Positions 14,528 to 24,301 are shown, counted from the stretch's first letter. The stretch is DNA of 64,000 nt from Paenibacillus dokdonensis (GCF_004916975.1 NZ_STGQ01000001.1:332983-396982), one strand, 5' to 3'. The notes: generated from the sequence alone by a model not told the origin. Numbers and translations are program-made.

Positions 14528-16771
14528 TTGGGAAGAAAGGATACTCTATTATTTTATCGCTATTTGCTCTCGTATGTTGTACTTCTGCTGATTCCGATTC
14601 TTCTAATCGGTCTTCTCAATTATCAAAAGTTTGTTGGCATTCTACAAGAGGAAATTACCCTTGGACATCGCCATGTTCTTGAACAGGCCAGAAGCACGTT
14701 TGAAGGTAAAATCAGCGAAATGAATAAAATTGCGATTGAAGTTTCCTCCAAACCCGAGCTGTCTCCATACAAACTCAACAAATCCATGTCTTATGCACTC
14801 GATGCGAAGGATGCTCTCCGTTATACGGCTGCCAATCAGTTTATTCATAATGTTGTGCTTTATTTAAAGGACAATCAATACATGTTCTCCTCGAATACGA
14901 CGTACCCGGTTTCCACATTTGCCAAGACCATTTATCAGTATGAAAATTGGCCTTCCGATCAATTTCTTTTCGACATTCGTAATCTGAAAAAACCTCAATT
15001 AAGGCCTGCTGAACCCATCTATTCAAAAGAACTGAACACGGACCACGTACTAACCTATATGGTGCCCATCCCCTATAACAGCTCAACTCCTTCCGGTGTC
15101 TTAATATTCATTGTGGAAGAGGAGTCTGTGAAAAAGCTGCTTGTAGGCACGCTGGAAGAAAGGAATGGAAATTCCCTGATTCTGAATAGCGACGGGGGAA
15201 TCGTAGCTGCGCTGCATCATGAAGCATATCTGGAAAACCCAGAATTCAGACAAGCGATCAAGTCCGCAACAAGCGGCATGACGATCACGGCAATCAACAA
15301 TGAATATTACGCCATTTCAACCCTTAAAGTGCAGAATGATGGTTGGACTTACGTGACGATGCTCCCTGAAAGCGACTTTTTGAATAAAACGAGTCTGGTG
15401 AAGACGCAGTTTTTCTTCTCCATTTTGATTTTGCTGCTTATTGGCAGCGTGCTAATCTTCTTGCTCATGCGACTGAACTATAAGCCGATTGATCAATTGC
15501 TGGCTTTTATAAACAAACAGTGGGGGGGCGCCGCCCGTACGCTCCATGATGCACATGGGATGATCGGCCAGTTAGCGGAAGACCATCAGGAGTTGAAAAT
15601 TAAATTCCACAATAACAAAGCGGCGGCACGTAACCATTTGCTTCTCAGCTTGCTGAGAGGGAGGATTTTCGATAAGAATATTTTTCAGGCAGATGGAAAC
15701 GACGTTGGAGTAGCTTTTACCAACTCCCTTTATTTTGTGGTCATGTTGGAAATAACGGTTGAATCTCCGTCCGCTGGAATGGACGAGCAGGAGATTCCTG
15801 ACCTAGAAGTCGTTTTCCGAGCTTACTTCGAGAGCTATCATGTGGATACGATGGATGAAGCAAAAAGTACCTTCATATGCGCGGTCACCGAAGAAGAAAA
15901 AGGTAATTGGCACCGGCTTTTGCTTAACTTACATGGTAAGCTGATCGAGTCTTACGGAAACAAAGTGACCATGGGGGTAGGAGGAATTTATGGTGATATC
16001 AGCCTAGTGGGGAAATCGTATATTGAGGCTTCTACCTCCATAGATTACAAGTTGATCAGAGGCTACAACACACTAATAACCTATGGGGAAATCACAGCAG
16101 AGAATTTTTCGGTCAACTGGTATCCCAAAGAGGAAATGGAACAGCTGATGTTATATATGCAGCAAGGGGACTCAACGAAGGTCGAAGATATTTTGCAGAG
16201 CTTGCAGAGCTATATGCAGCAGAATCCCATTCCCTTGCATATCGCCCGCTGCATTTGCTATGACGTTGTTGGCTGCATGATCAAAACGCATTTTAGACTC
16301 AACCCCTACAAGTATGAGGAGCCCTATCCTGATGTATTCAACCTGGCAAAATTTGATACGATGCAGGATTTGGTATCATTGGTCCGTCATATTTGCTTGT
16401 TGGTTCAAGAATCGAAGGACCCCCTTGAGGGAGTTTCCGAGGCTTGGATTTCCCATATTCAAGAGCATTATGCGGAGCATGAATTTTCCGTTCAGCGTAT
16501 GGCAGATCATTTTTCCGTATCGCGTTCTTATTTGAATTCCTCATTTAAAAAGTATACCGGTCAAACCATTGTGGACTTTCTGGACTATTACCGAATGGAG
16601 AAGGCCAAAGATTTACTGGTCAGCAGTGATTTCCCTTTAAAGGATATTGTACAGATGATTGGTTACTACGATGTATCCAGCTTCATTCGAAAGTTTAAGC
16701 AACGGTTCCGGATTACACCGGGTGAATTTCGCAAACTGTACGTGCAAGACAAGGTTGAGCTTGAGTTCTAG
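14528..16771 (+). CDS. Membrane-anchored AraC-family sensor-regulator
   Basis: About 747 residues from the TTG at 14528, chosen because GAGAGGGG lies 8 bases before it. Layout: membrane helix 1 (LSYVVLLLIPILLIGLLNY), an extracytoplasmic sensor domain of ~270 residues, membrane helix 2 (FFFSILILLLIGSVLIFLLM, about 300-320), a cytoplasmic linker and a C-terminal AraC DNA-binding domain with two helix-turn-helix units (FSVQRMADHFSVSRSYLNSSFKKYTGQ and PLKDIVQMIGYYDVSSFIRKFKQRF). Proteins of this form sit next to CUT1 sugar importers in Paenibacillus and activate them on sensing an outside ligand. It is paralogous to the minus-strand regulator at 28-30 kb. Confidence 0.88.
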   Translation: MGRKDTLLFYRYLLSYVVLLLIPILLIGLLNYQKFVGILQEEITLGHRHVLEQARSTFEGKISEMNKIAIEVSSKPELSPYKLNKSMSYALDAKDALRYTAANQFIHNVVLYLKDNQYMFSSNTTYPVSTFAKTIYQYENWPSDQFLFDIRNLKKPQLRPAEPIYSKELNTDHVLTYMVPIPYNSSTPSGVLIFIVEEESVKKLLVGTLEERNGNSLILNSDGGIVAALHHEAYLENPEFRQAIKSATSGMTITAINNEYYAISTLKVQNDGWTYVTMLPESDFLNKTSLVKTQFFFSILILLLIGSVLIFLLMRLNYKPIDQLLAFINKQWGGAARTLHDAHGMIGQLAEDHQELKIKFHNNKAAARNHLLLSLLRGRIFDKNIFQADGNDVGVAFTNSLYFVVMLEITVESPSAGMDEQEIPDLEVVFRAYFESYHVDTMDEAKSTFICAVTEEEKGNWHRLLLNLHGKLIESYGNKVTMGVGGIYGDISLVGKSYIEASTSIDYKLIRGYNTLITYGEITAENFSVNWYPKEEMEQLMLYMQQGDSTKVEDILQSLQSYMQQNPIPLHIARCICYDVVGCMIKTHFRLNPYKYEEPYPDVFNLAKFDTMQDLVSLVRHICLLVQESKDPLEGVSEAWISHIQEHYAEHEFSVQRMADHFSVSRSYLNSSFKKYTGQTIVDFLDYYRMEKAKDLLVSSDFPLKDIVQMIGYYDVSSFIRKFKQRFRITPGEFRKLYVQDKVELEF

Positions 16772-16808
16772 TGCCGTACCCCCCCTGTAGAAAAGTAAGG
16801 TGAGCGCT

Positions 16809-16838
16809 AAAAAACCTTGGTTTATCAAGGTTTTTTTG
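16809..16838 (+). terminator. Rho-independent terminator
   Basis: AAAAAACCTTG pairs with CAAGGTTTTTT around a six-base loop. It separates the regulator from the transporter genes, so the permease genes probably have their own promoter in 16840-16950, where I could not pick out a convincing one. Confidence 0.85.
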
Positions 16839-16951
16839 GTTTGAATTCAATTCACCAATCGGTTGTTGCTTTCGCATATTTACCTGATACCAGCTCATGG
16901 ATAAAGTTGAATTGTTCCAATGTTTATCAAACGGGAAAAGGAGGGTATGGA

Positions 16952-17902
16952 TTGAAACTAGCTCAACAAGGAAAGCTGCAAGCGAGGTCAGGTTTGCAAA
17001 TCTCAAAATGGAAGCGGATACAAAAATCGTATGAGTTATATCTTTTCCTGCTGCCGACCATTGCCTACTTTCTTATTTTTCATTATGGACCCCTTTACGG
17101 CCTGCAGATCGCTTTCAAGAATTACATTGCTGTCAAAGGAATATGGGGAAGTCCCTGGGCAGGATTCGAGCATTTTGAACGGTTTTTTAATTCACCGCAG
17201 TTTTTGATTGTTTTGAAAAACACATTGCTCCTCAACCTGTACGAATTGGCGGTGTCGTTTCCCATCCCGATTATTATGGCGCTCCTGCTGAATCAGATTA
17301 ACAATGTCCGCTTCAAAAAATTGATCCAGACGGTTACCTATGCACCGCATTTTATTTCGGGTGTCATCATCGTGGGCATGTTATTTGTGTTCCTGTCCCC
17401 AAGGAATGGGCTAATCAACGAGCTGATTGTTTTTTTTGGCGGGAATCCAGTCTATTATATGGCCCGTCCTGAATGGTTCAAGACGATTTTCGTCTTCTCC
17501 GGCCTTTGGCAAAATGCAGGTTGGTCCATGATTATTTATCTCGCAGCACTGACGAATGTCAGTCCGGATCTGCATGAGGCAGCCACCGTAGACGGCGCCA
17601 ATAAATATCAACGGATTTGGCATATCGATTTGCCCTCCATTATGCCAACCGTCATGATTCTGCTTATTTTGAATATCGGGAATTTCATGAACGTGGGCTT
17701 CGAGAAGGTATATCTGATGCAAAACGCCTTGAATATCGACGCTTCCGAAGTAATCCAAACTTATGTTTACAAATCCGGCCTGCTGAGTGCCCAATACAGC
17801 TACAGTGCCGCTGTCGGGTTGTTTAATGCGGGTATTAATTTCATTCTGCTTATTTCGGTTAACGAGCTGGCCAAGCGGCTTAAACAGAATAGTCTTTGGT
17901 AA
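16952..17902 (+). CDS. Sugar ABC transporter permease (LplB-type)
   Basis: 316 residues from the TTG at 16952, which follows AAGGAGGG; the long N-terminal extension open from 16817 is unlikely to be translated. Six membrane segments are visible, beginning YELYLFLLPTIAYFLIFHYGPLYGLQIAF. The EAA loop that contacts the ATPase is EAATVDGANKYQRIWHIDLP. The protein ends with NELAKRLKQNSLW, typical of this CUT1 subgroup. It would pair with the next permease; no ATPase gene is present, as is usual for systems sharing an MsmX-type ATPase. Confidence 0.9.
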   Translation: MKLAQQGKLQARSGLQISKWKRIQKSYELYLFLLPTIAYFLIFHYGPLYGLQIAFKNYIAVKGIWGSPWAGFEHFERFFNSPQFLIVLKNTLLLNLYELAVSFPIPIIMALLLNQINNVRFKKLIQTVTYAPHFISGVIIVGMLFVFLSPRNGLINELIVFFGGNPVYYMARPEWFKTIFVFSGLWQNAGWSMIIYLAALTNVSPDLHEAATVDGANKYQRIWHIDLPSIMPTVMILLILNIGNFMNVGFEKVYLMQNALNIDASEVIQTYVYKSGLLSAQYSYSAAVGLFNAGINFILLISVNELAKRLKQNSLW

Positions 17903-17919
17903 GGGAGAGGAAATCCATT

Positions 17920-18813
17920 ATGAGTATACATACTCGCAAAAGCGGGTTCGACCGTGTGTTCGATATCGCAAATTACACATTGATGTCCTTGATCTTGCTG
18001 GCGATTATATATCCGCTTTACATCGTCGTCATCTCCTCATTCAGTGATCCGGACAGCGTGAATACCGGAAGCGTATGGTTGTTTCCCAAGGGCATTACCT
18101 TTGAGGGGTATCATCGGATATTCATGGAAGGGAATATATGGAACGGTTATAAAAACACCCTGATATATACGTTTCTCGGAACTTTATTGAGTGTTGTCTT
18201 AACCTTGCCGGGTGCTTATGCGCTATCCCGCTCTGATCTGATGGGACGTAACTTTTTTATGCTGATGATCGTCTTCACGATGTTTTTTGGCGGTGGGCTG
18301 ATTCCCACTTACCTGTTAGTTAAAAATCTTGGAATGACCAATACCATCTGGTCCCAAATCGTTCCGGGCGCCTTAACGGCTTATAACATGATCATTACCC
18401 GTACCTTCTTTCAATCGAGTATCCCGAAAGAGCTGCAGGAATCTGCTGAAATCGATGGAAGCTCGATTACCCGCTTTTTTCTTAAAATCGTATTGCCTTT
18501 ATCCATGCCGATCGTAGCCGTGATGGTGCTGTTTAACGCTGTCGCTCATTGGAACGCTTATTTCCAGGGTCTCATTTATTTGCGGGATGAGCGTCTATAT
18601 CCTTTGCAGCTGGTACTGCGTGAAATCTTAATTGTGAATGAGGCTCCGGCGGAATCGACCCTGGGAGCATCCGATGACGGAAGCATGCTTAGAATCGCAG
18701 AGATTATGAAGTATGGAACGATTATTGTTTCGAGCTTGCCGGTACTTGTGCTGTATCCTTTCTTGCAGCGGTATTTTGTAAAGGGAGTCATGATCGGATC
18801 CATTAAAGGCTAA
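17920..18813 (+). CDS. Sugar ABC transporter permease (LplC-type)
   Basis: 297 residues; ATG at 17920 with GGGAGAGG before it is preferred to the in-frame TTG at 17896, which overlaps the previous gene. Six helices (first: YTLMSLILLAIIYPLYIVVISSF) and the EAA loop ELQESAEIDGSSITRFFLKIVLPL are present. The ending RYFVKGVMIGSIKG is the signature tail of the LplC/YtcP group. It forms the second half of the channel with the upstream permease, 17 bases away. Confidence 0.9.
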   Translation: MSIHTRKSGFDRVFDIANYTLMSLILLAIIYPLYIVVISSFSDPDSVNTGSVWLFPKGITFEGYHRIFMEGNIWNGYKNTLIYTFLGTLLSVVLTLPGAYALSRSDLMGRNFFMLMIVFTMFFGGGLIPTYLLVKNLGMTNTIWSQIVPGALTAYNMIITRTFFQSSIPKELQESAEIDGSSITRFFLKIVLPLSMPIVAVMVLFNAVAHWNAYFQGLIYLRDERLYPLQLVLREILIVNEAPAESTLGASDDGSMLRIAEIMKYGTIIVSSLPVLVLYPFLQRYFVKGVMIGSIKG

Positions 18814-18854
18814 TGAGTTCTAAAATAATCGGATAGATAAAGGGGATTATTGAG

Positions 18855-20471
18855 ATGAATGTTAAAGGTATTCTTCGGCCTGCTCTGCTACTAGCAGTAA
18901 CTATGGGGGTGATCCTCTCTGGCTGCAGCAAAACTTCTTCTTCTGATGAGCAAACGGCTCAACCGACGAGTAATTTCAATCTAACAGGTTATCCCATCGT
19001 AAAAGACAAACTTACGCTGAAATTTGTGATTAGTAAGGCGAACCAGCAAAAAAAGAACATGGATCAGCTGAAGGTCGTACAGGACATGGAGGCACAAACG
19101 AATATACACATTGATTGGGACGCTTCCGAGCAAGGCTATGAGGAGAAGAAGAATTTGATGTTTGCCAGCGGTGACCTGCCGGACGCCTTCTTTGGCGGCA
19201 GCAGTCTGACGGATGCGGATATACTCAAGTACGGCACGCAAGGACTGCTGATTCCGCTTGAGAAGCTGATCGACCAATACGCACCCAACATCAAAAAGCT
19301 GCTGGAAGAAAACCCGGACATCAAGAAGGTGGTTACAGCTCCTGACGGACATATCTATTCGATTCCGAATGTGATAACAGAAGGTGCTAATGAACTGGGG
19401 GAAGTGTATTTCATCAACAAGACCTGGCTGGATAAGCTCGGACTATCCGTACCAACGACAACAGCGGAATTCGAACAGGTTTTGAAGGCTTTCAAGGATC
19501 AAGACTTGAACGGTAACGGAAAAAAGGATGAGATTCCATTCAGCTTCTCCAACGGAAATACACTTAACGGCATCTTTGGACTGTTCGGGTCATTCGGGCT
19601 TCCGGACAATAGCTCGCATGTGATGGTTCAAGACGGTAAAGTGTCCTATACAGCCATTACACCCGAATTTAAGGAAACCATCAAATATTTGAATACCCTT
19701 TACAAAGAGGGCCTGATCGATCCCGAAGCCTATACCCAGGACCGTAATCTCTATTTTGCTAAAGGCCACAGTACAGGCGGTCCGATTCTGGGGGCATTCA
19801 CGGGGTATAATGCTGAAAACGTGGTTGGGTCGGAGAATGCGAAAAACTATGTTCCGATTAAGCCGTTAAAAGGCCCGCAGGGTCAGCAGATTGTTAATAT
19901 GTATGAAACCCTTGCCGTATCCAAAAGTGGATTTGCCCTTACTTCAGCCAATAAGCATTTAGAGGAATCGATGCGCTGGATCGATACGATCTATGAAGAG
20001 CGCCATTCCATTGAATGGGAACTCGGCCCCGTAGGTGTTAATTTCAAGGAAACGAACGGAGATAAATATGACTTCCTCCCGACTCCGGAGGGAATGAGCT
20101 ATGATGATTTCCGATGCTCGGAAAGTCCTTGTTACGGCGGAACCGCTGCAATTCTGGGGGATACGTACAAAAAAATTGAACTGTCGTCCAAAATAAAAAC
20201 ACGGTTGGAATATTTGGATATTTACCAGCCATTCATGAAGAAATTCACGCTGCCAGCTGGCATGTTCTTCACCGTGGAGGATTCGGACCGTTTGAACGTG
20301 CTGAGCACTGACATATCTACATTTGTGAAAAAGAAGCAGGCACAATGGGTCATTGATGGAAATATTGATGCGGAATGGGACGGATATCTGGCACAATTAA
20401 AGAAGAGTGGACTTGAGGAGTTCCTTCAAATCTATCAAAATACGTATGACCGCTTTCAGTCAATTAAATAA
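18855..20471 (+). CDS. Extracellular sugar-binding lipoprotein
   Basis: 538 residues with a lipoprotein signal: hydrophobic stretch and lipobox ILSGC, lipidated Cys24. The mature part is of the large LplA/YtcQ-type solute-binding class: FASGDLPDAFFGG, GTQGLLIPLEKLIDQYAPNIKKLL, TAPDGHIYSIPN and the calcium-loop-like DLNGNGKKDEIPF are all characteristic. The ligand is probably an oligosaccharide, not identifiable from sequence. It is the last gene of the operon, 41 bases after the permease, and is followed by a terminator at 20517. It closely parallels the lipoprotein at 26397. Confidence 0.92.
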   Translation: MNVKGILRPALLLAVTMGVILSGCSKTSSSDEQTAQPTSNFNLTGYPIVKDKLTLKFVISKANQQKKNMDQLKVVQDMEAQTNIHIDWDASEQGYEEKKNLMFASGDLPDAFFGGSSLTDADILKYGTQGLLIPLEKLIDQYAPNIKKLLEENPDIKKVVTAPDGHIYSIPNVITEGANELGEVYFINKTWLDKLGLSVPTTTAEFEQVLKAFKDQDLNGNGKKDEIPFSFSNGNTLNGIFGLFGSFGLPDNSSHVMVQDGKVSYTAITPEFKETIKYLNTLYKEGLIDPEAYTQDRNLYFAKGHSTGGPILGAFTGYNAENVVGSENAKNYVPIKPLKGPQGQQIVNMYETLAVSKSGFALTSANKHLEESMRWIDTIYEERHSIEWELGPVGVNFKETNGDKYDFLPTPEGMSYDDFRCSESPCYGGTAAILGDTYKKIELSSKIKTRLEYLDIYQPFMKKFTLPAGMFFTVEDSDRLNVLSTDISTFVKKKQAQWVIDGNIDAEWDGYLAQLKKSGLEEFLQIYQNTYDRFQSIK

Positions 20472-20516
20472 AACTTAAGACTGTTGCCGTAAAGATATCA
20501 TGCACTTCGATTAATA

Positions 20517-20553
20517 AGAAGGAACCCAGGTGTGAACCCGGGTTCCTTCTTTC
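20517..20553 (+). terminator. Rho-independent terminator
   Basis: AGAAGGAACCC (20517-20527) pairs with GGGTTCCTTCT (20540-20550), followed by TTCT. It ends the first sugar operon. From here to 20721 there is no other recognisable feature. Confidence 0.85.
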
Positions 20554-20721
20554 TGTAAGCTGTTCATCAATGAGAAATTTCTCCATAATCGTGGAATAGG
20601 GCTTGAAAATGATAAAACAGATGTATAGTATTCGCTTCCTATATTATGTAATTATAGTAAACTGTGAGTATACCAGTGTAATATCAGTGACTTTATGAAT
20701 TTGAATGAATGGAGGTATATC

Positions 20722-21417
20722 ATGCCTTGGCCAATGGTTCATTTTGCAATAGCAGAAAAATTTTGTCTTTCCAATCCTTCACCTGGATTTCTATTAGGCA
20801 GTATTTCACCAGATGCCATTCATGCGCGAGATCATGTAACCAGAATTGAAAAGGGTGCTACTCATCTGATGAGTGATGGCCGTTTTCCAAGCCATGAAAC
20901 GCTTAAAACGAATTGTGCTGCATACGTAGATAAGAACCCGGAAGCGGAATGGAAGGAATTTGTGCTGGGGTATTTTGCTCATATTTATGCGGATATCAGA
21001 TGGACACATACGGTTTATGCTGATTTTGAGAAGGAATATTCAGGAGAACAGGGCGACATAAGGAACATTTACAATCTAGAAGTCAGCCAGGTTGAATTTA
21101 ATCTATTACAATCTGAAGAATGGGCAGATCATGTAATTACCGGATTGCAGAAGGCATATGCCTATCCTATTGCCCCATTCGTGACACAGCAGGAAGTAAG
21201 CCAATACAGAGATATTAAGAGAGCATGGCTTCAAGATGCACGGAATGAACCGGCAATCGAAACCCGTTATTTTAATGAAGATAGAGTAAAGACATTTATT
21301 GAAAATACATCGAATGAATTAATTGTATTATTTCATGAATGGGGAATGGATGCCGAGAGGAGGCTTTCATACATTGATGATGCATATCAGAAACATAAAA
21401 CGAGAGCAGGCGAATGA
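20722..21417 (+). CDS. Zinc-dependent phospholipase C/hydrolase-like protein
   Basis: 231 residues from the ATG at 20722 (GGAGG 6 bases before). The opening MPWPMVHFAIAEK, then FLLGSISPDAIHARDH and FVLGYFAHIYADIRWTHTVY are the pattern of the bacterial zinc-dependent phospholipase C-like superfamily: HF at the start, SPDAIH, and the FAH...D motif supply the metal ligands. No signal peptide is seen, so it is probably cytoplasmic, and its substrate is unknown. The end overlaps the start of the next gene. Confidence 0.7.
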   Translation: MPWPMVHFAIAEKFCLSNPSPGFLLGSISPDAIHARDHVTRIEKGATHLMSDGRFPSHETLKTNCAAYVDKNPEAEWKEFVLGYFAHIYADIRWTHTVYADFEKEYSGEQGDIRNIYNLEVSQVEFNLLQSEEWADHVITGLQKAYAYPIAPFVTQQEVSQYRDIKRAWLQDARNEPAIETRYFNEDRVKTFIENTSNELIVLFHEWGMDAERRLSYIDDAYQKHKTRAGE

Positions 21418-21886
21418 ATTCTGGAAGCTGCGGCTGGAAGCATTACAATCCAATCCGGAGGCCTTCGGTTCTTCCTATGAGGATTACGTGCACACGCCGA
21501 TGAATGAAGTTATATTGAAAATTAACAATGAACCTGACAATTATATTTTAGGAGCATTCACTGAGAACAACGAGCTGATGGGGATCGCGGGGTTCCGGAG
21601 GGAACAGGGCATGAAAGTCCGGCATAAAGGAATGATCTGGGGAGTGTATGTGTCTCCTGAACACCGGGGAAAAGGAATCGCCAGAGACCTTATGCAGGAA
21701 ATACTCAACAGAGGGACAGAAATCGAAGGTCTGCAGCAAATCCAGCTCTCGGTCGTCACGGTAAACCATGCAGCGGCAGAGCTGTATAAAAGATTGGGTT
21801 TTGTCACCTATGGAGTCGAGAAGGATGCATTAATCTATCAAGAACAAGGATTTGACGAAGAATTGATGACTTACTTTGTGAAGTGA
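21377..21886 (+). CDS. GNAT family N-acetyltransferase
   Basis: About 169 residues. The start is uncertain: ATG 21377 and 21380 and TTG 21374 all follow AGGAGG (21358-21363) and all overlap the previous gene, implying coupling. The GNAT fold is clear: IRNIKREQANEFWKLRLEAL at the start, IWGVYVSPEHRGKGIARDLMQEIL with the acetyl-CoA-binding RGKGIA motif, and LSVVTVNHAAAELYKRLGFVTYG. The acceptor is unknown. Confidence 0.85.
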   Translation: MMHIRNIKREQANEFWKLRLEALQSNPEAFGSSYEDYVHTPMNEVILKINNEPDNYILGAFTENNELMGIAGFRREQGMKVRHKGMIWGVYVSPEHRGKGIARDLMQEILNRGTEIEGLQQIQLSVVTVNHAAAELYKRLGFVTYGVEKDALIYQEQGFDEELMTYFVK

Positions 21887-21940
21887 AAGAGTTCATTACC
21901 CCCAATTTTATGCTGTTAATCTAACGTACAGAGGTGAATT

Positions 21941-22756
21941 ATGGATCAACAAGTTATCCAAACCGCAAAAGAATTATCCATTCAAGTCATACGGCAGGCT
22001 GGACAAATCGCCAAGGAAAAATTTGATGATATTGCCGATATACAAGCCAAAGACGAATTTGGAGATGTCGTAACCGAGGTGGATCACCTTGCTGAGGGAA
22101 TCATCCTTGAGCAGATTCAGGCTGTTTTCCCGGATCATCAGATCCACAGCGAGGAAGCCGGAGTCATTGGATCGGAAAATGATTGGCTGTGGCTGATCGA
22201 TCCGCTCGACGGAACGAATAATTTTGCCATTGGGCTTCCGGTTTTTTCGGTATCCATAACGCTGATGTATAAAAAACACCCCGTTCTTGGCGTCGTTTAT
22301 GAACCATTAACAGACCGGCTGTTTGTCTCTGTGGCTGGTGAGGGAACGTATTGCAATGATAAGCCGGTTCATGTTAAAAATAGCCCCAACTTCCTCAGGG
22401 GGAACATTGGATGGATTCAAGGCCACAAAGTACAAAATGACCCGAAGGCGGTTCAACTGCGGCAGTTTATTGATATAAGATTTAAGCGAATGATGCGGCT
22501 GTGGGCGCCAACCTTGCAGTGGTGTATGCTCGCCAAGGGCGATCTGGATGGAATCGTCTTGTACAATTCGGAAGGAGATGATTTGTACTCCGGCATCTTG
22601 ATGGTCAAGGAAGCTGGAGGAGTCGTCCTTGATTTTGATGGCAATCCATTTGACGGCATGAGCAACGAACCCTACATGATTGCATGCCATCCCGATCATC
22701 AAGAACAGATGCTGCAATTGGTGAGAGAAGGACTGAGTTTAAAGGCTGGAGGTTAG
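21941..22756 (+). CDS. Inositol monophosphatase family protein
   Basis: 271 residues with all three metal-site signatures of the family: IHSEEAG (Glu of the first site), WLIDPLDGTNNFAIGLP (the DPxDGTxNF motif, about residues 86-101) and GDDLYSGILMVKEAGG near residue 212. In the last, the usual WDxAAG reads DDLYSG, keeping the Asp. The enzymes dephosphorylate inositol phosphates, NADP or 3'-phosphoadenosine phosphate; the exact substrate is not determined. The next gene begins one base after its stop, so they are cotranscribed. Confidence 0.85.
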   Translation: MDQQVIQTAKELSIQVIRQAGQIAKEKFDDIADIQAKDEFGDVVTEVDHLAEGIILEQIQAVFPDHQIHSEEAGVIGSENDWLWLIDPLDGTNNFAIGLPVFSVSITLMYKKHPVLGVVYEPLTDRLFVSVAGEGTYCNDKPVHVKNSPNFLRGNIGWIQGHKVQNDPKAVQLRQFIDIRFKRMMRLWAPTLQWCMLAKGDLDGIVLYNSEGDDLYSGILMVKEAGGVVLDFDGNPFDGMSNEPYMIACHPDHQEQMLQLVREGLSLKAGG

Positions 22757-22757
22757 C

Positions 22758-23291
22758 ATGTACAATCGGATACATATATTTGGCGCATCAGGTACCGGAG
22801 CTACGACTCTTGGAAAAGAACTGAGCTTGCATCTTCCTCATGTGAATATGGATGGAGATGAATATTTCTGGATCGAAAAATTCAGCAAGCCAAGGGAGCC
22901 GGAGGAGAGAATTAAGCTTTTAAAAGAAGACCTCTCGCAGTACGAGAAGTGGATTCTATCTGGAGCCATTTGCGGTTGGGGAGACGAAGTGAAGACCGCG
23001 TTCGACCTGGTTGTTTTTCTATATGTTTCGCAGGAGCTTCGGCTTCAAAGATTGAGAGAACGGGAATTACATAGATATGGGGAAGAAATTCTTCCTGGCG
23101 GCCGTATGTATTCGCAATCGCAGGCATTTTTGGAATGGGCAGCGCTATATGATTCAGCGGGAAAAGAAGTCAGAAGCAGGGCCCTGCATGAAGATTGGAT
23201 GTCCGATTTGGCTTGCCCGGTTCTCAGAATCGAAGGGGATCAATCGGTGAGTGAAAGAGTGGATGCCGTAGTCCGTTTTCTGCGGTCATAA
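22758..23291 (+). CDS. P-loop nucleotide kinase-like protein
   Basis: 177 residues. The N-terminal IHIFGASGTGATTLGKEL is a Walker A motif in which the usual lysine is replaced by alanine (GTGATT for GxGKST); homologues of this kind commonly carry GSGTTT, so this is a family trait rather than damage. ERELHRYGEEILPGG and VVFLYVSQELRLQRLRERE form the lid and LID-like regions of adenylate-kinase-type proteins. The substrate is unknown. It is translationally close to the inositol monophosphatase gene. Confidence 0.75.
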   Translation: MYNRIHIFGASGTGATTLGKELSLHLPHVNMDGDEYFWIEKFSKPREPEERIKLLKEDLSQYEKWILSGAICGWGDEVKTAFDLVVFLYVSQELRLQRLRERELHRYGEEILPGGRMYSQSQAFLEWAALYDSAGKEVRSRALHEDWMSDLACPVLRIEGDQSVSERVDAVVRFLRS

Positions 23292-23318
23292 TCCTGTGTA
23301 ACCCTCAAGGAGATACTT

Positions 23319-24053
23319 ATGCCATTTACATTCGCACATCCCATATATATCATTCCGGCCAGGTTTATGAAACCGGGCTATATCAGCATAACCGGGCTTA
23401 TTCTTGGGAGCATGGCCCCGGATTTTGAATATTTCATCGCTTTGGAGCCGTATCAGTGGATTGGGCATACGCATAAAGGGCTGCTGCTGCAAGCCATCCC
23501 GATTTGCACCGTGATTCTATTATTGCTGCAGCTCATCATGAAGCCATTCGCCTTACATTTGCCGTCTATGTTTAACCTGGATGTAAGGACATCCGGACTT
23601 ATCAACGCCTTTGACTATCGTCGGCTGAAGAGCTGGGTTGTTTTTCTGGTTTCCGTTGTCATTGGATTTTACAGCCATGTATTTATTGATGCATTTACTC
23701 ATAAATCCGGATATTTTGTATTGAGGTTCCCGGCCCTGCAAAGCATGTATTTCGGCCTTCCGGCCTTTAAACTGCTGCAATACTCGCTGTCGGTTTGCGG
23801 TATTTTGGCTGAACTGCTCATCATGTTATTTCTATTGAACAGTGCGACCTGTTCAACCACAGCTTTGAAAAGAATATCCATGAACCGAAAGATGAGATAC
23901 TGGACAGGCGTAATCGTCATCGCCATGGCAACCACGCTGGGTAAGCTGCTTTTTACAGCAAGTACGAACTTACCAGGAGTTCTTGTCGTTTCGCCCATAT
24001 CGGGTTTGATTTTAGGAATCATCATGATGGGGCTCCTATTCCGGAAGGTCTAG
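23319..24053 (+). CDS. DUF4184 membrane protein
   Basis: 244 residues. MPFTFAHPIYIIPARFM at the start and GLILGSMAPDFEYF, IGHTHKG are the DUF4184 signature, whose conserved His and Asp residues suggest a metal site near the membrane face. Further helices follow (LLLQAIPICTVILLLLQLIM, VVFLVSVVIGFYSHVFIDAFTH, LLQYSLSVCGILAELLIMLFLL and two at the C-terminus). Function unknown. AAGGAG precedes the ATG. A hairpin with weak T-tail follows at 24097. Confidence 0.85.
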   Translation: MPFTFAHPIYIIPARFMKPGYISITGLILGSMAPDFEYFIALEPYQWIGHTHKGLLLQAIPICTVILLLLQLIMKPFALHLPSMFNLDVRTSGLINAFDYRRLKSWVVFLVSVVIGFYSHVFIDAFTHKSGYFVLRFPALQSMYFGLPAFKLLQYSLSVCGILAELLIMLFLLNSATCSTTALKRISMNRKMRYWTGVIVIAMATTLGKLLFTASTNLPGVLVVSPISGLILGIIMMGLLFRKV

Positions 24054-24095
24054 GGAGTAAAGCGGCAGCTCAAAAGTTCATATTGATAAGTTAAC

Positions 24096-24132
24096 GAGAC
24101 CAAAGGACACCGCCATCCCTTGGTCTGTTTGA
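24096..24132 (+). terminator. Probable terminator
   Basis: AGACCAAAGG and CCTTGGTCT (about 24097-24126) form an imperfect stem with a TGTTT tail. It separates the DUF4184 gene from the N-glycan-type operon. Confidence 0.55.
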
Positions 24133-24301
24133 TGTTCGTTTTTACTTAAACAAACGCTAACATCCCTGTGCAAAGATGATCACTACGCGGGTGTTTTACT
24201 TGAAATGTTTTCCAATTTCATGATGGTTGGTCAAAATTGATGTTAAAATGAAAGCCCTTACTTTGAGCAAAAATAACATATTGTCTTCTTGTCATTTTCA
24301 A

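Noticed and set aside
17896..17919. Upstream TTG start for the second permease of operon 1, overlapping the first permease
   Set aside because: The Shine-Dalgarno GGGAGAGG lies after it and fits the ATG at 17920.
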